From assembly GCF_001598555.1 (NCBI RefSeq), contig NZ_BCZE01000001.1:1-64000 (forward strand): a stretch of DNA of 64,000 bases. Reading direction: 5' to 3'. Positions 1-8,946 of the stretch are shown piece after piece. Both the position numbers and the translations under genes were made by a program. Each line of letters begins with the position of its first letter. Position 1 is the stretch's first letter. The notes under the pieces were generated by a model. It searched no databases. It saw only the letters and a list, made by a program, of their open reading frames with translations, and was not told the DNA's origin. This stretch comes from Novosphingobium rosa NBRC 15208. Lineage in GTDB: Bacteria > Pseudomonadota > Alphaproteobacteria > Sphingomonadales > Sphingomonadaceae.

Positions 1-538
1 TTTCCTCCGTGGTGGGTTCGGGTACCGAAATGGGGGCCTCGTCGTTCCACGGCCCCACATCGCGGGAAAAGATGTTGTCGGTGGTGAAGGCCGCGATGCG
101 CCAGACGCCATCCTCGCGCGCCATCTCGATCGAAATCGCGGCGCTGCGCAGGTCGGAGCGGCCATCGCGATAGGTCGAGACCTGAAGCATCATCCAGCTG
201 GCGCTGGCGCCCGAGCCCGGCCCTTCATGAACCGTGATGATCTCGCTCGCCAGATAATGGGCGTTCAGCACGAAATGCGGAGGGTCGGCATAGGCGCGCA
301 GCATGCCCATGATGGCGCTGCGCCCCTCATGCCGGCCAAAGGCGCGGGCGTAACGCCCCCGCCCTGCCCAGACCGCATCGCGGGTGAACAGGGCCTCCAT
401 CGCCGCCCAGTCGGTGTCCGGTCCCAGCGTGTCGCACAGGCGGAAATAGGTGGCGACCACCAGCCGTATCGCCCCTTCCGCCTCAAGGCGTGCGACGCGC
501 CGCGCCAGCGACGCCAGATCGGGCGGCGTATCGCTCAT
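1..538 (-). CDS. iacI: SnoaL/NTF2-like protein of the auxin-degradation operon (IacI-like), 3' end cut by the window edge
   Basis: The frame read leftwards from 538 is open to the window edge (179 codons) and starts MSDTPPDLASLARRV. The fold signature is that of the SnoaL-like / nuclear transport factor 2 superfamily: a helical start, a phrase on a tested time-course of substrate (DTDWAAMEALFTRDAVW), and the late strand DGVWRIAAFTTDN. Its ATG at 536-538 overlaps the TGA of the preceding iacB-like gene (ATGA), so the two are translationally coupled. The order iacH-iacA-iacB-iacI matches the indole-3-acetic acid operon described in Pseudomonas putida 1290, where iacI is a small accessory gene of unclear function. 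The symbol rests on synteny plus fold; activity is not known. Confidence 0.75.
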   Translation of the reverse strand, partial: MSDTPPDLASLARRVARLEAEGAIRLVVATYFRLCDTLGPDTDWAAMEALFTRDAVWAGRGRYARAFGRHEGRSAIMGMLRAYADPPHFVLNAHYLASEIITVHEGPGSGASASWMMLQVSTYRDGRSDLRSAAISIEMAREDGVWRIAAFTTDNIFSRDVGPWNDEAPISVPEPTTEE

Positions 539-894
539 GCGGGGATCACCAGCTCGCGGCCGATGCGGGCTTCCACGCGCATGTACTTCCACAGGCGGTG
601 CTCGCCCACCTCGATGGTGCGGAACAGGTTGCAGGCGGCGACCACCGTGGCGCGGTCCACCACATCGGCCATGATGTAGAAGGTCCAGGGCCAGCCATTG
701 GGCGAGGTGCCCACCATCGTCTCGTCGTCGTCCAGCGTGCCCAGCACGGTGACGCCGGGCAGATCGCGGATGCCCTTCAGCATCTCGCCGGTGGCGGCCC
801 AGACCTTGCCGATCTCGGCGGCGGGCAGGTCGAAGAAGTTCTGAAGCACGGCGCTGCAGAAGAGGACGCGAAGGGGTTTGGGTGTATCGGTCAT
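535..894 (-). CDS. iacB: IacB-like small protein of indole-3-acetate degradation
   Basis: A 119-residue soluble protein beginning MTDTPKPLRVLFCSAVLQNF. It has no signal peptide or membrane segment and no recognised catalytic motif; the even spread of strands and helices (FYIMADVVDRATVVAACNLF) suggests a small alpha/beta dimeric-barrel-type fold. It lies 13 nt downstream of iacA and its stop overlaps the start of the SnoaL-like gene. The start at 894 is preferred over longer in-frame versions because GAAAGG lies just upstream and the longer forms would run into iacA. In characterised iac operons IacB sits between IacA and IacI and is needed with them for auxin degradation, but its biochemical role was not established. 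Confidence 0.8.
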   Translation of the reverse strand: MTDTPKPLRVLFCSAVLQNFFDLPAAEIGKVWAATGEMLKGIRDLPGVTVLGTLDDDETMVGTSPNGWPWTFYIMADVVDRATVVAACNLFRTIEVGEHRLWKYMRVEARIGRELVIPA

Positions 895-907
895 GACGTA
901 AAACCTT

Positions 908-2077
908 TCAGGGAAAACCGGGAGCATTCTGCAGGCCAAGCAACACCTTGCCCGCATTCTGCCAGGTACCTTCCGACAGGAAGGCGTGCTGGGCGACGAC
1001 CAGCGCATCCTGCAACTGCCCCGCCAAAGCATGGTCGCGATAGATGCCGGTGGTACCCGAGAGGGTGAAGGCCTTCTGGGTAACATCGGCGCCTGCGCGC
1101 GCGGCATGGGTGGAGGCCAGACGCAACAGGCCGATCTGCTTGACGCTCAGCGTCTCCCCCGCTTCCAGCGTGGCCCAGGCATCCTGCGTCGCCTCATAGA
1201 AGAAGGCGCGGGCCGAGCGCAGCGCGGCTTCGGATTTGGCGATTTCGCTCTGCACATAGGCGCGGTCGGCCAGCGTGGGGGCGCCGGTGATCGAGGCACG
1301 GCCACCGGCCATCTGCGTGATCGTATCCAGAGCAGCACGCGCCACGCCCAGACCGACTATCGCCAGCACCTGCGCGGCAAAGGCCATGGAAGGATAACGA
1401 TAGAGCGGGCTGTCGATGGTCGGCGTGCCACCGCGCACGAAGGTCCATTCCTCGGGCACGATCACATTTTCGACCAGCAGATCGTGGCTGCCCGTGCCCT
1501 GCAGGCCGATGACGTCCCAGTTGGGCTCGATGGTGACCTTGTGCGCGGGTATCACCGCCATGCGCGGCAGGCCGCCGTCATCGGCATCGGCAAGCTTGAC
1601 CCCTACACCGATCAGATCGGCCCCGGTCGAGCCGCTGCCGAATTTCCATCGGCCGGAGACCTGAATGCCGCCTGCGACGCGCTGCGCCTCCTGCGGGGGA
1701 AAGAGCGCACCGGCAAAAATCACATCGGGGCCGTTCGCATAAAGCTGCCGCAAGGTCGCCTCGGGCAGCGAGGCCAGATACATGCAGGAGACGCCGAAGC
1801 TGGCCACCCAGCCCACCGAACCATCGGCCTGCGACAGGCGCTCGACCATCTCGAGAAAGGCCATCGGCGAGCATTCATCGCCGCCATAGCGCCGCGCCAC
1901 CAGCGCGCGATAGACGCCCAGCTTGCGCAAATCCTCCACCACGTCGGCAGGCAGCTGGCCCAGCGCGGCAAATTCGGCGCGGCGGGCTTTCAGGCGCGCG
2001 ATGAAATCATCATGGATGGCCAAGGCCTCCGGGGCTTGGGCCGGGGCGGTGGCATCCTGTGCAGCAGCCGCGATCAT
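908..2077 (-). CDS. iacA: IacA-like flavin-dependent indole-3-acetate monooxygenase
   Basis: A 389-residue member of the acyl-CoA dehydrogenase-like flavoprotein monooxygenases (HsaA/HpaB-like group). An N-terminal helical domain (residues about 15-120, with LSQADGSVGWVASFGVS) is followed by a beta domain (GGIQVSGRWKFGSGSTGADL) and a C-terminal helical domain ending in the FAD-proximal stretch FTLSGTTGIYRDHAL. In known iac pathways IacA performs the first oxidation of indole-3-acetic acid using reduced flavin from a partner reductase (IacG), which would lie beyond the left edge. The ATG at 2077 overlaps the iacH TGA (ATGA); an upstream extension to 2338 would only read antisense into iacH. 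Confidence 0.87.
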   Translation of the reverse strand: MIAAAAQDATAPAQAPEALAIHDDFIARLKARRAEFAALGQLPADVVEDLRKLGVYRALVARRYGGDECSPMAFLEMVERLSQADGSVGWVASFGVSCMYLASLPEATLRQLYANGPDVIFAGALFPPQEAQRVAGGIQVSGRWKFGSGSTGADLIGVGVKLADADDGGLPRMAVIPAHKVTIEPNWDVIGLQGTGSHDLLVENVIVPEEWTFVRGGTPTIDSPLYRYPSMAFAAQVLAIVGLGVARAALDTITQMAGGRASITGAPTLADRAYVQSEIAKSEAALRSARAFFYEATQDAWATLEAGETLSVKQIGLLRLASTHAARAGADVTQKAFTLSGTTGIYRDHALAGQLQDALVVAQHAFLSEGTWQNAGKVLLGLQNAPGFP

Positions 2078-3225
2078 GCGTTTGTCCTTGTCGTGATATC
2101 GATAAAGGGGATGTGTCGGGCTGCCGCGCTCAACCGCGCGTCCTGCCCCTTGGCGGCGACCAGTTGCAGCGCAGCCGGACGCCCCGACGGCGTGGCCAGC
2201 GGCAGCGAAAGCGCCGGATGGCCGGAGAGGTTGAAGGGACGTACCAGCGCCGAAAGACGCAGAACCGCTGCCGGATCGCCCAGATCGTCGAGCATCGGGG
2301 GAAAGGCGGGCAGCGTGGGCAGCGCCAGAATGTCGCAAGCCGTCAGCGCCGCATCGATCGCCAGAGTGACATCGCGGCGGATGTTCTGCGCCCAGGCGAT
2401 CTTGTCCGGCGTGGCCATGGCGGGCGCGGCGCGCAGCCGCGCCTCCACATCGGCCCCCAGCAAGCCGGAGGCGAGCAGATGGGCATAGGCCTCATGCGCC
2501 TCGGCGGCCATCAGGATCACTCCGGCCTCGAAAGCCTCCTGCATCAGCGGCAGATAAAATGGCCTTACGCTGTGTGGCGATGCTGTGACGGCCCCGGCCA
2601 CGGCCTGAGCGATCTCTTCGTCGGCCTCGGCAATCACCGTGCCGATCCGCATCGGCCCAACCTCGGCCTGACCATAAGTCGGGTCCATCAGCGCCATGGC
2701 CCTGTCCAGCAGATCGAGCGAGCCGGCAAAGACTCCGACGCAATCCTGCGAGGAATGCACCGGATGCACGCCGTCGCGGCTCAGCCGCCCATAGGTGGAC
2801 TTGAGGCCGATCACCCCGCAGCAGGCCGCAGGCAGACGCACCGATCCGCCCGTATCCGAGCCCAGCGCCACATCGACCAGCCCGGCCGCGACCGCCGCCG
2901 CCGATCCGCTGGAGGATCCACCCGCAATTCTGCCCGGATAGAGCGGATTGGGCACGGTGCCGGTCCAACCATTGATGCCGGTCATGCCATAGGCCAGCTC
3001 ATGCATGGATGCCTTGGCGGCGATACGCCAACCGGCATCGGCCAACACCTGAACCACAGCGGCATGTCGCTGCGCCGGCAGACTGCCAGCCAGAGCGCGC
3101 GAACCGCAAGCGGTGACGCGTCCGGCGATGTCGATGCAGTCCTTGATCGCGACCGTCGGCTTGGTGCCCTCGGTCGGATAGGTTTCGACGAAGATGGAGG
3201 AAGGGGCGTTGAACATAGGATTCAT
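2074..3225 (-). CDS. iacH: IacH-like amidase-signature hydrolase
   Basis: A 383-residue amidase-signature enzyme. The Ser-cisSer-Lys triad is intact: Lys28 (TVAIKDCID), cis-Ser about 104 in the GGSSSGS loop, and the nucleophile Ser128 in SDTGGSVRLPAACCG. It is shorter than typical amidases (450-500 residues), as is usual for the AtzE/IacH-type subset. It is first in the operon and overlaps iacA by ATGA. In iac clusters IacH is an accessory amidase of unproven substrate; hydrolysis of amide conjugates of auxin is an attractive role but is inference. The start follows a GGAGGAAGG stretch on the coding strand only within the N-terminal coding region, so a slightly different start cannot be excluded. 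Confidence 0.85.
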   Translation of the reverse strand: MNPMFNAPSSIFVETYPTEGTKPTVAIKDCIDIAGRVTACGSRALAGSLPAQRHAAVVQVLADAGWRIAAKASMHELAYGMTGINGWTGTVPNPLYPGRIAGGSSSGSAAAVAAGLVDVALGSDTGGSVRLPAACCGVIGLKSTYGRLSRDGVHPVHSSQDCVGVFAGSLDLLDRAMALMDPTYGQAEVGPMRIGTVIAEADEEIAQAVAGAVTASPHSVRPFYLPLMQEAFEAGVILMAAEAHEAYAHLLASGLLGADVEARLRAAPAMATPDKIAWAQNIRRDVTLAIDAALTACDILALPTLPAFPPMLDDLGDPAAVLRLSALVRPFNLSGHPALSLPLATPSGRPAALQLVAAKGQDARLSAAARHIPFIDITTRTNA

Positions 3226-3237
3226 ACTGTGCTTTTT

Positions 3238-3253
3238 ACGTGAATAGTCAACT
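3238..3253. promoter_or_regulatory. candidate IacR (MarR) operator between iacH and iacR
   Basis: On the minus strand the site reads AGTTGA-CTAT-TCACGT, a 6-4-6 imperfect dyad centred 20 nt upstream of iacH. The same architecture, AGTTGA-ATTG-TCAACT (perfect), occurs upstream of the GH3 gene, and AATTGA-TAAG-TCAGAT upstream of the neighbouring TBDR gene. Assignment to IacR is inference from position in its own divergent promoter region. Confidence 0.5.
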
Positions 3254-3345
3254 TATTTATCACTTGCCTGTGGAACGGTATCGTGGCCAAAGGTGCTGGA
3301 TATTCAGCGGCGCCATAAGGCAGCCCTTTTACAAGAGAAGAGACG

Positions 3346-3810
3346 ATGGCTGATACGCCGGTGACCACCCCGACCGATCCCGACGAGTTCCGCATGGAGC
3401 AATGGCCATTCTATTGGCTGACCCGCTTCACCGGCCATTATCTGCACCGCATCGAGCTGACCCTGAAGGCCATCGGCCTCGACGTGCCGCGCTGGCGGGT
3501 GCTGATGTCCTTGCGCAACCGCGATGTGCTCAGCGTCAGCGAGATTGCCGATCATGCCATCGTCAAGCTGCCCACGATGACCAAGATCATCCAGCGCATG
3601 CAGATCGATGGGCTCGTCGTCTCGCAGCAGAGCGCCACCGATGGCCGCGTCACCGAAGTGCGCCTGACTCAAGCCGGGCGCGAAGCCGGCGAGCAGGCCT
3701 GGAAAGCGGCCAATCGCATCTATCGCCGCGCCTTCGAGAATGTCGAGGCGGGTGAGATCGATATGCTCAATGCCCTGTTGCAACGCCTGTCCTATAATCT
3801 GTCGGATTGA
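3346..3810 (+). CDS. iacR: MarR-family repressor of the iac operon
   Basis: A 154-residue winged-helix regulator. After an acidic leader the dimerisation helix (FYWLTRFTGHYLHRIELTL) precedes the HTH and wing: DVLSVSEIADHAIVKLPTMTKIIQRMQIDGLV then the wing SQQSATDGRVTEVRLTQAGREA, the classical MarR pattern. It is divergent from iacH with 120 nt between the starts. GAGAAGAGACG upstream of the ATG serves as ribosome-binding site. In characterised iac systems the MarR repressor IacR is released by indole-3-acetic acid or an intermediate; the same is likely here. The inverted repeat in the shared promoter region is the candidate binding site. Confidence 0.85.
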   Translation: MADTPVTTPTDPDEFRMEQWPFYWLTRFTGHYLHRIELTLKAIGLDVPRWRVLMSLRNRDVLSVSEIADHAIVKLPTMTKIIQRMQIDGLVVSQQSATDGRVTEVRLTQAGREAGEQAWKAANRIYRRAFENVEAGEIDMLNALLQRLSYNLSD

Positions 3811-3824
3811 TCCGCTGGCGGATA

Positions 3825-3853
3825 CGGCGCCGGTTTTTCGAGGACCGGCGCCG
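3825..3853. terminator. bidirectional stem-loop between iacR and the TBDR
   Basis: Perfect 10-bp arms (CGGCGCCGGT and ACCGGCGCCG) around a 9-nt loop, in the 59 nt between two convergent genes. There is no long T-run, so termination may be inefficient or rely on the hairpin alone. Confidence 0.6.
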
Positions 3854-3869
3854 CTCCCCCTCATGACTG

Positions 3870-6035
3870 TTACCAGTTGTAGGTCAGCTTGATGCCGTAG
3901 GTGCGCGGCGCGGCCAGAGCATAATTATAGGCGCCGAAGCTGGCATTGGCGGTGGTGATGACCACGGCATTTTCCAGATTGCGCACATAGGCCTGCAGGT
4001 TCCACCTGGCGCCTGGCGCCTCATAAGTCAGCATGGCATCGCTGCGGAAATAGCCATCGTTGCGCTGATAGCCGTAATTCTCGATGCCGAGATAGGAATA
4101 GCTTTCATAGTGGGTCTGGATACGCGGCGTCAGCTTGCCCTTGGCCACAGCGAAATCATGCTGCAGGCCCGCGTTGATCATCCAGGTCGGCGCCTGCACC
4201 GCACGGTTGCCCGCGAAATTGGTGGTGCAGGCCCCCGTGGTCGAATGCACGGTGCACAGATCCTTGAAACGGCCATGCAGATAGCTGGTCGACAGATCGA
4301 AGCTGTCACGCGGGGTCAGCGCCAGCACGCCTTCCACTTCCAGACCATAGATCTCCGAGCGACCGGCATTGATCACATAGCTGGTGCCCGCGCCCGCCGA
4401 GGAACCCGAGGGATTGACCACCGAGACCTGCTGGTTGCTGTAATTGTAGTGGAAGGCCGAAACGTTGAGCTGCAGCTTGTTGTCGAGGAAACGGTTCTTG
4501 GTGCCCGCCTCGACGGCGCTGATCGTTTCGGGCGCATAGTCGAACACGCCGGTGCCGAAGATGGTGGTGAAGCCGCCGGGCTTGTAGCCGGTGTCATACT
4601 TCACATAGACCAGATTGCGCGGCGTCACCTGCCAGTTGAGCGCGGTGTGATAGGTCACCTTGCTGCTGGCGACGTAACCATCCTGCGGCACATTGCCCGC
4701 GCCCAGGTTCTGATAGCCGCTGCGGCTCTTGGTGTCGTGGGAATAGCGGATGCCCGCTTCCGCCGTCAGCCCGTCGATCAGCTCATAGGACGCCTGGCCG
4801 AACACGCCTTCGGACCGCGCATTCACGCTGTAATCGAAGATATAGCGGTTGGTCGGCGTGCTGGAGGTGGCGTAGGTCTGATAGTAGGTGAGCAGCTTGT
4901 TGTCTTCGTTGAAGTAATTGGCGCCCATCTGCCATTTGAAGCGGCCCGTGCCATTCGAGACGAGCCGGACCTCATGCTGCTGGTCACGCGGGTTCTCGTT
5001 GGGCTGATAATAGTTGCTGGCGTTGGTGGTGCCGTCCAGATCGCGCAGCTGGTGATAGTTCATGTCGCGATAGCCGCCGATGTACATGGCGGTGGCAAAG
5101 CCCAGATCATATTCCACATCAGCCTGCACCGACTTGATGGTGTTGCTGATATACTGCGCGGGATTGCTGTGCGGAGTGCCGTTGATCTGCAGATTGGGGC
5201 GATAGCTCCTGTCCACCGTGGTGAAGGCAAAACCCTCGACCGTGGGGCCTACGCCCGACATCTTCGAAATCTGGCCGGTAACCTGGATCTTGAGGCGGTC
5301 GATCGGCTTCCACAGCACGCTCAGGCGGGCCGCGCTGGAATCGGCATCGTCGCCGTTCCGGCCAAGGCCCTCGGCCGTGCGATAGCCGTCATGCCTGGTG
5401 GTGGCGAAGGAGGCGCGCACTGCCAGCGTGTCGCTGACCGGCACGTTGATCATGCCCTGTGTGGTGAGCGCATTGTAATTGCCATAGCCCACCGAAGCGC
5501 TGGCCTCGAAATGGTCCTTGGGCTTGGCCGTGATGAAGTTGATCGCGCCGCCTGTGGCGCTGCGGCCATAAAGCGTGCCCTGCGGCCCGCGCAGCACTTC
5601 GACGCGCTCCAGATCGAAGACCGCGTCCGACAGGCCGGTGGGGCGCTGGATCGAAAAGCCGTCGATGCTGATGGCAATGGCGGGATCGGCGATTTCATTG
5701 GTGTCGCGGCTGGACACGCCACGGATGCCCACGACGACAGCGGCCGAGTTCTGACCCAGGCTGACCGAGGGTGCCAGCTTGGTCATGTCCTGAAGCGTGG
5801 CGACATTGTTGCGGGTCAGCGCCTTGGCGTCAAAGACGGTCATGGCCACCGCAGTCTTCTGCGCGGTGCTTTCACGCTTCTGCGCGGTCACCACGATGTC
5901 GCTCACGCCCGAGGCGGCAGGCGCGTCGGCGGGCACCGCAGCAGCAGGCGCGCTCTGGGCATGGGCCTGAGCCATCACCAGCAGGCTGGCGCCAGCCATC
6001 GCAGCGGCGGCTAGAGTTTTCTGCATCGTCCTCAT
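3870..6035 (-). CDS. TonB-dependent outer-membrane receptor next to the auxin genes
   Basis: A 721-residue TBDR. A signal peptide (MRTMQKTLAAAAMAGASLLV, cleaved after AQAHA) precedes a TonB-box-like SDIVVTAQKRE and the plug (LERVEVLRGPQGTLYGRSATGG). The C-terminal two thirds has barrel strands rich in alternating aromatics, ending TYGIKLTYNW; the usual last residue Phe is Trp here. The start at 6035 is chosen because GAAGGGGAAG sits just upstream; a longer frame from 6074 lacks one. It lies downstream of the GH3 gene on the same strand. The promoter carries an IacR-like dyad at 6080-6095. The ligand cannot be read from sequence; a plant aromatic or its glycoside fits the neighbourhood (inference). 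Confidence 0.9.
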   Translation of the reverse strand: MRTMQKTLAAAAMAGASLLVMAQAHAQSAPAAAVPADAPAASGVSDIVVTAQKRESTAQKTAVAMTVFDAKALTRNNVATLQDMTKLAPSVSLGQNSAAVVVGIRGVSSRDTNEIADPAIAISIDGFSIQRPTGLSDAVFDLERVEVLRGPQGTLYGRSATGGAINFITAKPKDHFEASASVGYGNYNALTTQGMINVPVSDTLAVRASFATTRHDGYRTAEGLGRNGDDADSSAARLSVLWKPIDRLKIQVTGQISKMSGVGPTVEGFAFTTVDRSYRPNLQINGTPHSNPAQYISNTIKSVQADVEYDLGFATAMYIGGYRDMNYHQLRDLDGTTNASNYYQPNENPRDQQHEVRLVSNGTGRFKWQMGANYFNEDNKLLTYYQTYATSSTPTNRYIFDYSVNARSEGVFGQASYELIDGLTAEAGIRYSHDTKSRSGYQNLGAGNVPQDGYVASSKVTYHTALNWQVTPRNLVYVKYDTGYKPGGFTTIFGTGVFDYAPETISAVEAGTKNRFLDNKLQLNVSAFHYNYSNQQVSVVNPSGSSAGAGTSYVINAGRSEIYGLEVEGVLALTPRDSFDLSTSYLHGRFKDLCTVHSTTGACTTNFAGNRAVQAPTWMINAGLQHDFAVAKGKLTPRIQTHYESYSYLGIENYGYQRNDGYFRSDAMLTYEAPGARWNLQAYVRNLENAVVITTANASFGAYNYALAAPRTYGIKLTYNW

Positions 6036-6079
6036 GGTTCTTCCCCTTCTCTTCGGCGCGATCCCGTCACGCATTTATA

Positions 6080-6095
6080 AATTGATAAGTCAGAT
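6080..6095. promoter_or_regulatory. IacR-like dyad upstream of the TBDR
   Basis: AATTGA-TAAG-TCAGAT, 45 nt upstream of the chosen start. It shares the TTGA-N4-TCA core and the 6-4-6 layout with sites at 3238 and 8947. It is the weakest of the three in symmetry. Confidence 0.4.
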
Positions 6096-6163
6096 GAATA
6101 TTCATTTATTTACGCAAACGCATGCCGCGCTGCCCCTTGGTGCGGGGCAGCGCCCTTACATCT

Positions 6164-8905
6164 TCACCGCTTGGAAACCTTGGCGCTCAAACGGATATCC
6201 TGAGACGAACCGCCCACCAGAACAGGCCTTTCGCCCGGCACAAATGTCCATGCATGCGCGCTGCTGTTCCAATATTGCAGGCTGCGGGCCGGGACATGCA
6301 CCGTCACCATCCGGCTCTCACCTGGGGCCAGCGTGATACGGTCAAAGCCTGCCAGCGCCTTGATCGCGACTGGCGCGGGCGAGGACTGAGGCGCCCCCAG
6401 ATAGACCTGCGCCACCTCATCGGAAGCCATCTTGCCACTGTTGGTGACGGTGAAGGAGGTATCCAGCCCCCCGTCTCCGGCAGGCGATACCTTCAGCCCG
6501 GCATAGTCGAAATGGCTGTAGCTCAGCCCATAGCCGAAGGAATAGAGCGGCTTGACGCCCTTGCGCTCAAAGCCGCGATAGCCGACATCGATGCCTTCGG
6601 AATAGACCACCGCGCCATCGGCGGCAGGCTTGCTGCGCTCGGGATGTGCGGGGTCATGGGTGGGATAATCGGCCAAGGCCTCTCCCCAGGTGAAGGGCAG
6701 GCGCCCGGCGGGGCTGGCGCGCCCTTCCAGAATATCGGCAGTCGCCTCGCCGCCCTTGTCGCCCGGCCACCACATGTTGACCACGCCCTTCACCTTGGAG
6801 AGCCACGGCATGGCCACCGGCAGGCTGGTGTTGAGCACGACAATGGTGTTGGGATTGCGCGCGGCAATCGCCTCGACCAGCGCATTCTGGTCGCCCGGAA
6901 TGCCGAAGACCGGGCTCTGGCGCACCCAGACGAAGACCACGGCCTTCTTCGCGCTGGCCGCCTTCTCGACGGCCTCATGGACATTGGCGGCCTTCTGCTC
7001 GGGCGTCATCCAGGCCAGACGAACCTGCACCGGAGCATGCGAGGTGTCGCTGAAGGTGCGCAGCTCGATGCTGTGCCTGCCAGCGCTCAGCGCCACATCG
7101 CGGCGCACATTGTCCAGCCCGTCGGTGGTGGGCAGCAGATTGTCCTGCCCCGCCTGCACCGTATCGCCATGGCGCGCGCCGGTCATGGAGGCGGTGTGCG
7201 ACAGCGGCTTGCCATCCACGATCAGCTCGGCATTCGACCCCAAAACTTGCAGATAAAGCCCATAGGTGCCGGCGGCGGGCACAGTCAGCTCACCTTTCCA
7301 GCTCAGCATGCTGTCGGCCGGCAGCGCCTTACCCGATGTCGCGGTGAAATCCAGCGCGGCATCGCGGCTCACCGGCTTGCCATCCCGATAGCGCGTCAGC
7401 CCCTCACCCCAGGCCGAGGCCGGGATCGGCGTGCCGGTCATGTCATTGGCCACGGCAAAGGCGATATCCTTGCCCGGATGGCGATCCTTCAGCACATCCA
7501 CAGTGCCGCGCTGGGTCGCAACGATGCCCAGCGAATGCTCGGCATTGATGCCCAGCGCCACCACCTGATTGGCGCCCGGCCCCACCAGCGCCAGTCCATC
7601 CATATCCGACGGGGCCAGGGGCAGGATACCGCCCTCATTCTTGAGCAGCACCGCCGCATCACGCGCCGTTTTGGCGATGATGGCCTCGCTTTCGGGCGCG
7701 GGGGCCAGATGGGTCGGTTGGTGGGTCTTGCCGTCCAGATAGCCGAAGCGGTTCATTTCGTGCAGCACGCGATAGGCTGCCTGATCGACCGCCTTCTGGC
7801 TCACCAGCCCGCGCGACAGGGCCGTGGCCATGTTGATCGGCGCGGGATCGTCAGGAAACTGGCCATGCATGGCCGCCGCGCGCGCGCTGCCGCCCGCCGC
7901 CGTTGCCGGCGTGCTGTCCTCGGGCATCGCCCGGCTGAAGACGTAACTCAGCACCGACATATCCATGGTCAGCGGTGCGATCGGGGCCTTGTCGCCATCG
8001 AAATAGGAACGGGTGATGGTCAACCACGGGCTGCCCTTGGGCATCAATCCGGGCATTTCCATGTCGAGCCCCGCCGTCACATCCTGCGGCTTATGGGCGC
8101 CGCCCCAATCGGAGGTGACATAGCCCTTGAAGCCCATCTCGCCGCGCAACTGGTCGGTCAGCAGCTTGTGACTGCCGCAGGCGAACTGACCCCCCACCTT
8201 GTTATAGGCGCACATGATCGAGGACACGCCAGCATCGACCACATCCTGAAACGGCGCCAGATAGACTTCATGCAGCGTCTGATCGTCGGCCACCATATTG
8301 TAGCCGGTGTTGTCATAGCCGACGAAATGCTTGGCCTGCGCCATCACGCCTTCGTTCTGAATGCCTTCGACCTGTGCGGCGCCCATTTTGCCCGAGAGGA
8401 AAGGATCCTCGCCAAAGGTGTTCCAGCCGCGCCCCACCGCCGTGTCGCGCAGAATGTTGATGAAGGGCTCAAGCACCACATCCACGCCCAGCCGCTGCGC
8501 CTCTTTCGCGATGACCTGCCCGTTGGCTTGCGCATCGGCGCGGCTGAAGGTGGCGGCCAGCGCCATGGTGGCGGGCGGAGCAATGGAAGGCTCACGCGTC
8601 AGCACGCCGGGAGGGCCATCGGCCATGCGCAGCGCGGGAATGCCAAGGCGCGCAATACCGCCCAGATAGCCCGCCTCGCCCTGATCGGTGGCGGGACCTT
8701 CCTGCACGCCCCGGATCATCTCGATCTTTTCCGCTGAGGTCATGCGTGTCACCAGCGCCGCAGCGCGGGTGTCGGTCGCGCTCTCCGCGGCAGGGGCCTG
8801 TGCCAGAGCCGAGCCCGACAGCAGTGCCAGTGCCACCGGCGCGGCAGCGACACAGCCGAGCAGTCTCGAGGTCCGGCATAAAGGGCGAGGACTGGAAAGG
8901 CGCAT
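6164..8905 (-). CDS. secreted GH3 family beta-glycosidase with PA14 insertion
   Basis: A 913-residue glycoside hydrolase family 3 enzyme with a signal peptide ending ALAQA. The catalytic TIM domain contains QAKHFVGYD (substrate-binding Lys-His) and the nucleophile Asp266 in VTSDWGGAH. The second alpha/beta domain is interrupted by a PA14-like beta module (around AAGTYGLYLQVLGSNAELIV), as in the PA14-type beta-glucosidases, and resumes at VVFVWVRQ. A fibronectin III-like domain (GLDTSFTVTNSGKMASDEVAQ) closes the protein. The start at 8905 has GGAG seven bases upstream; the frame can be extended to 8932 but without such a site. The enzyme should act in the periplasm or at the surface on a beta-glucoside-type substrate. 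A perfect IacR-like dyad lies in its promoter. Confidence 0.9.
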   Translation of the reverse strand: MRLSSPRPLCRTSRLLGCVAAAPVALALLSGSALAQAPAAESATDTRAAALVTRMTSAEKIEMIRGVQEGPATDQGEAGYLGGIARLGIPALRMADGPPGVLTREPSIAPPATMALAATFSRADAQANGQVIAKEAQRLGVDVVLEPFINILRDTAVGRGWNTFGEDPFLSGKMGAAQVEGIQNEGVMAQAKHFVGYDNTGYNMVADDQTLHEVYLAPFQDVVDAGVSSIMCAYNKVGGQFACGSHKLLTDQLRGEMGFKGYVTSDWGGAHKPQDVTAGLDMEMPGLMPKGSPWLTITRSYFDGDKAPIAPLTMDMSVLSYVFSRAMPEDSTPATAAGGSARAAAMHGQFPDDPAPINMATALSRGLVSQKAVDQAAYRVLHEMNRFGYLDGKTHQPTHLAPAPESEAIIAKTARDAAVLLKNEGGILPLAPSDMDGLALVGPGANQVVALGINAEHSLGIVATQRGTVDVLKDRHPGKDIAFAVANDMTGTPIPASAWGEGLTRYRDGKPVSRDAALDFTATSGKALPADSMLSWKGELTVPAAGTYGLYLQVLGSNAELIVDGKPLSHTASMTGARHGDTVQAGQDNLLPTTDGLDNVRRDVALSAGRHSIELRTFSDTSHAPVQVRLAWMTPEQKAANVHEAVEKAASAKKAVVFVWVRQSPVFGIPGDQNALVEAIAARNPNTIVVLNTSLPVAMPWLSKVKGVVNMWWPGDKGGEATADILEGRASPAGRLPFTWGEALADYPTHDPAHPERSKPAADGAVVYSEGIDVGYRGFERKGVKPLYSFGYGLSYSHFDYAGLKVSPAGDGGLDTSFTVTNSGKMASDEVAQVYLGAPQSSPAPVAIKALAGFDRITLAPGESRMVTVHVPARSLQYWNSSAHAWTFVPGERPVLVGGSSQDIRLSAKVSKR

Positions 8906-8946
8906 CAGGGACTCCAAGACTTGATAAAACAATTAGGCGAAAATTT

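Noticed and set aside
2078..2338. An N-terminal extension of iacA
   Set aside because: It would lie within iacH out of frame; the ATGA overlap at 2074-2077 is the normal coupling of this operon.
4110..6014. A 634-codon open frame on the plus strand
   Set aside because: It is wholly antisense to the TBDR gene at 3870-6035, which has a signal peptide, plug and barrel. The antisense product is low-complexity His/Arg/Gly/Ala sequence typical of GC-rich mirror frames.
6122..8737. An 871-codon open frame on the plus strand
   Set aside because: Antisense to the GH3 gene; no recognisable domain and a composition typical of mirror frames.
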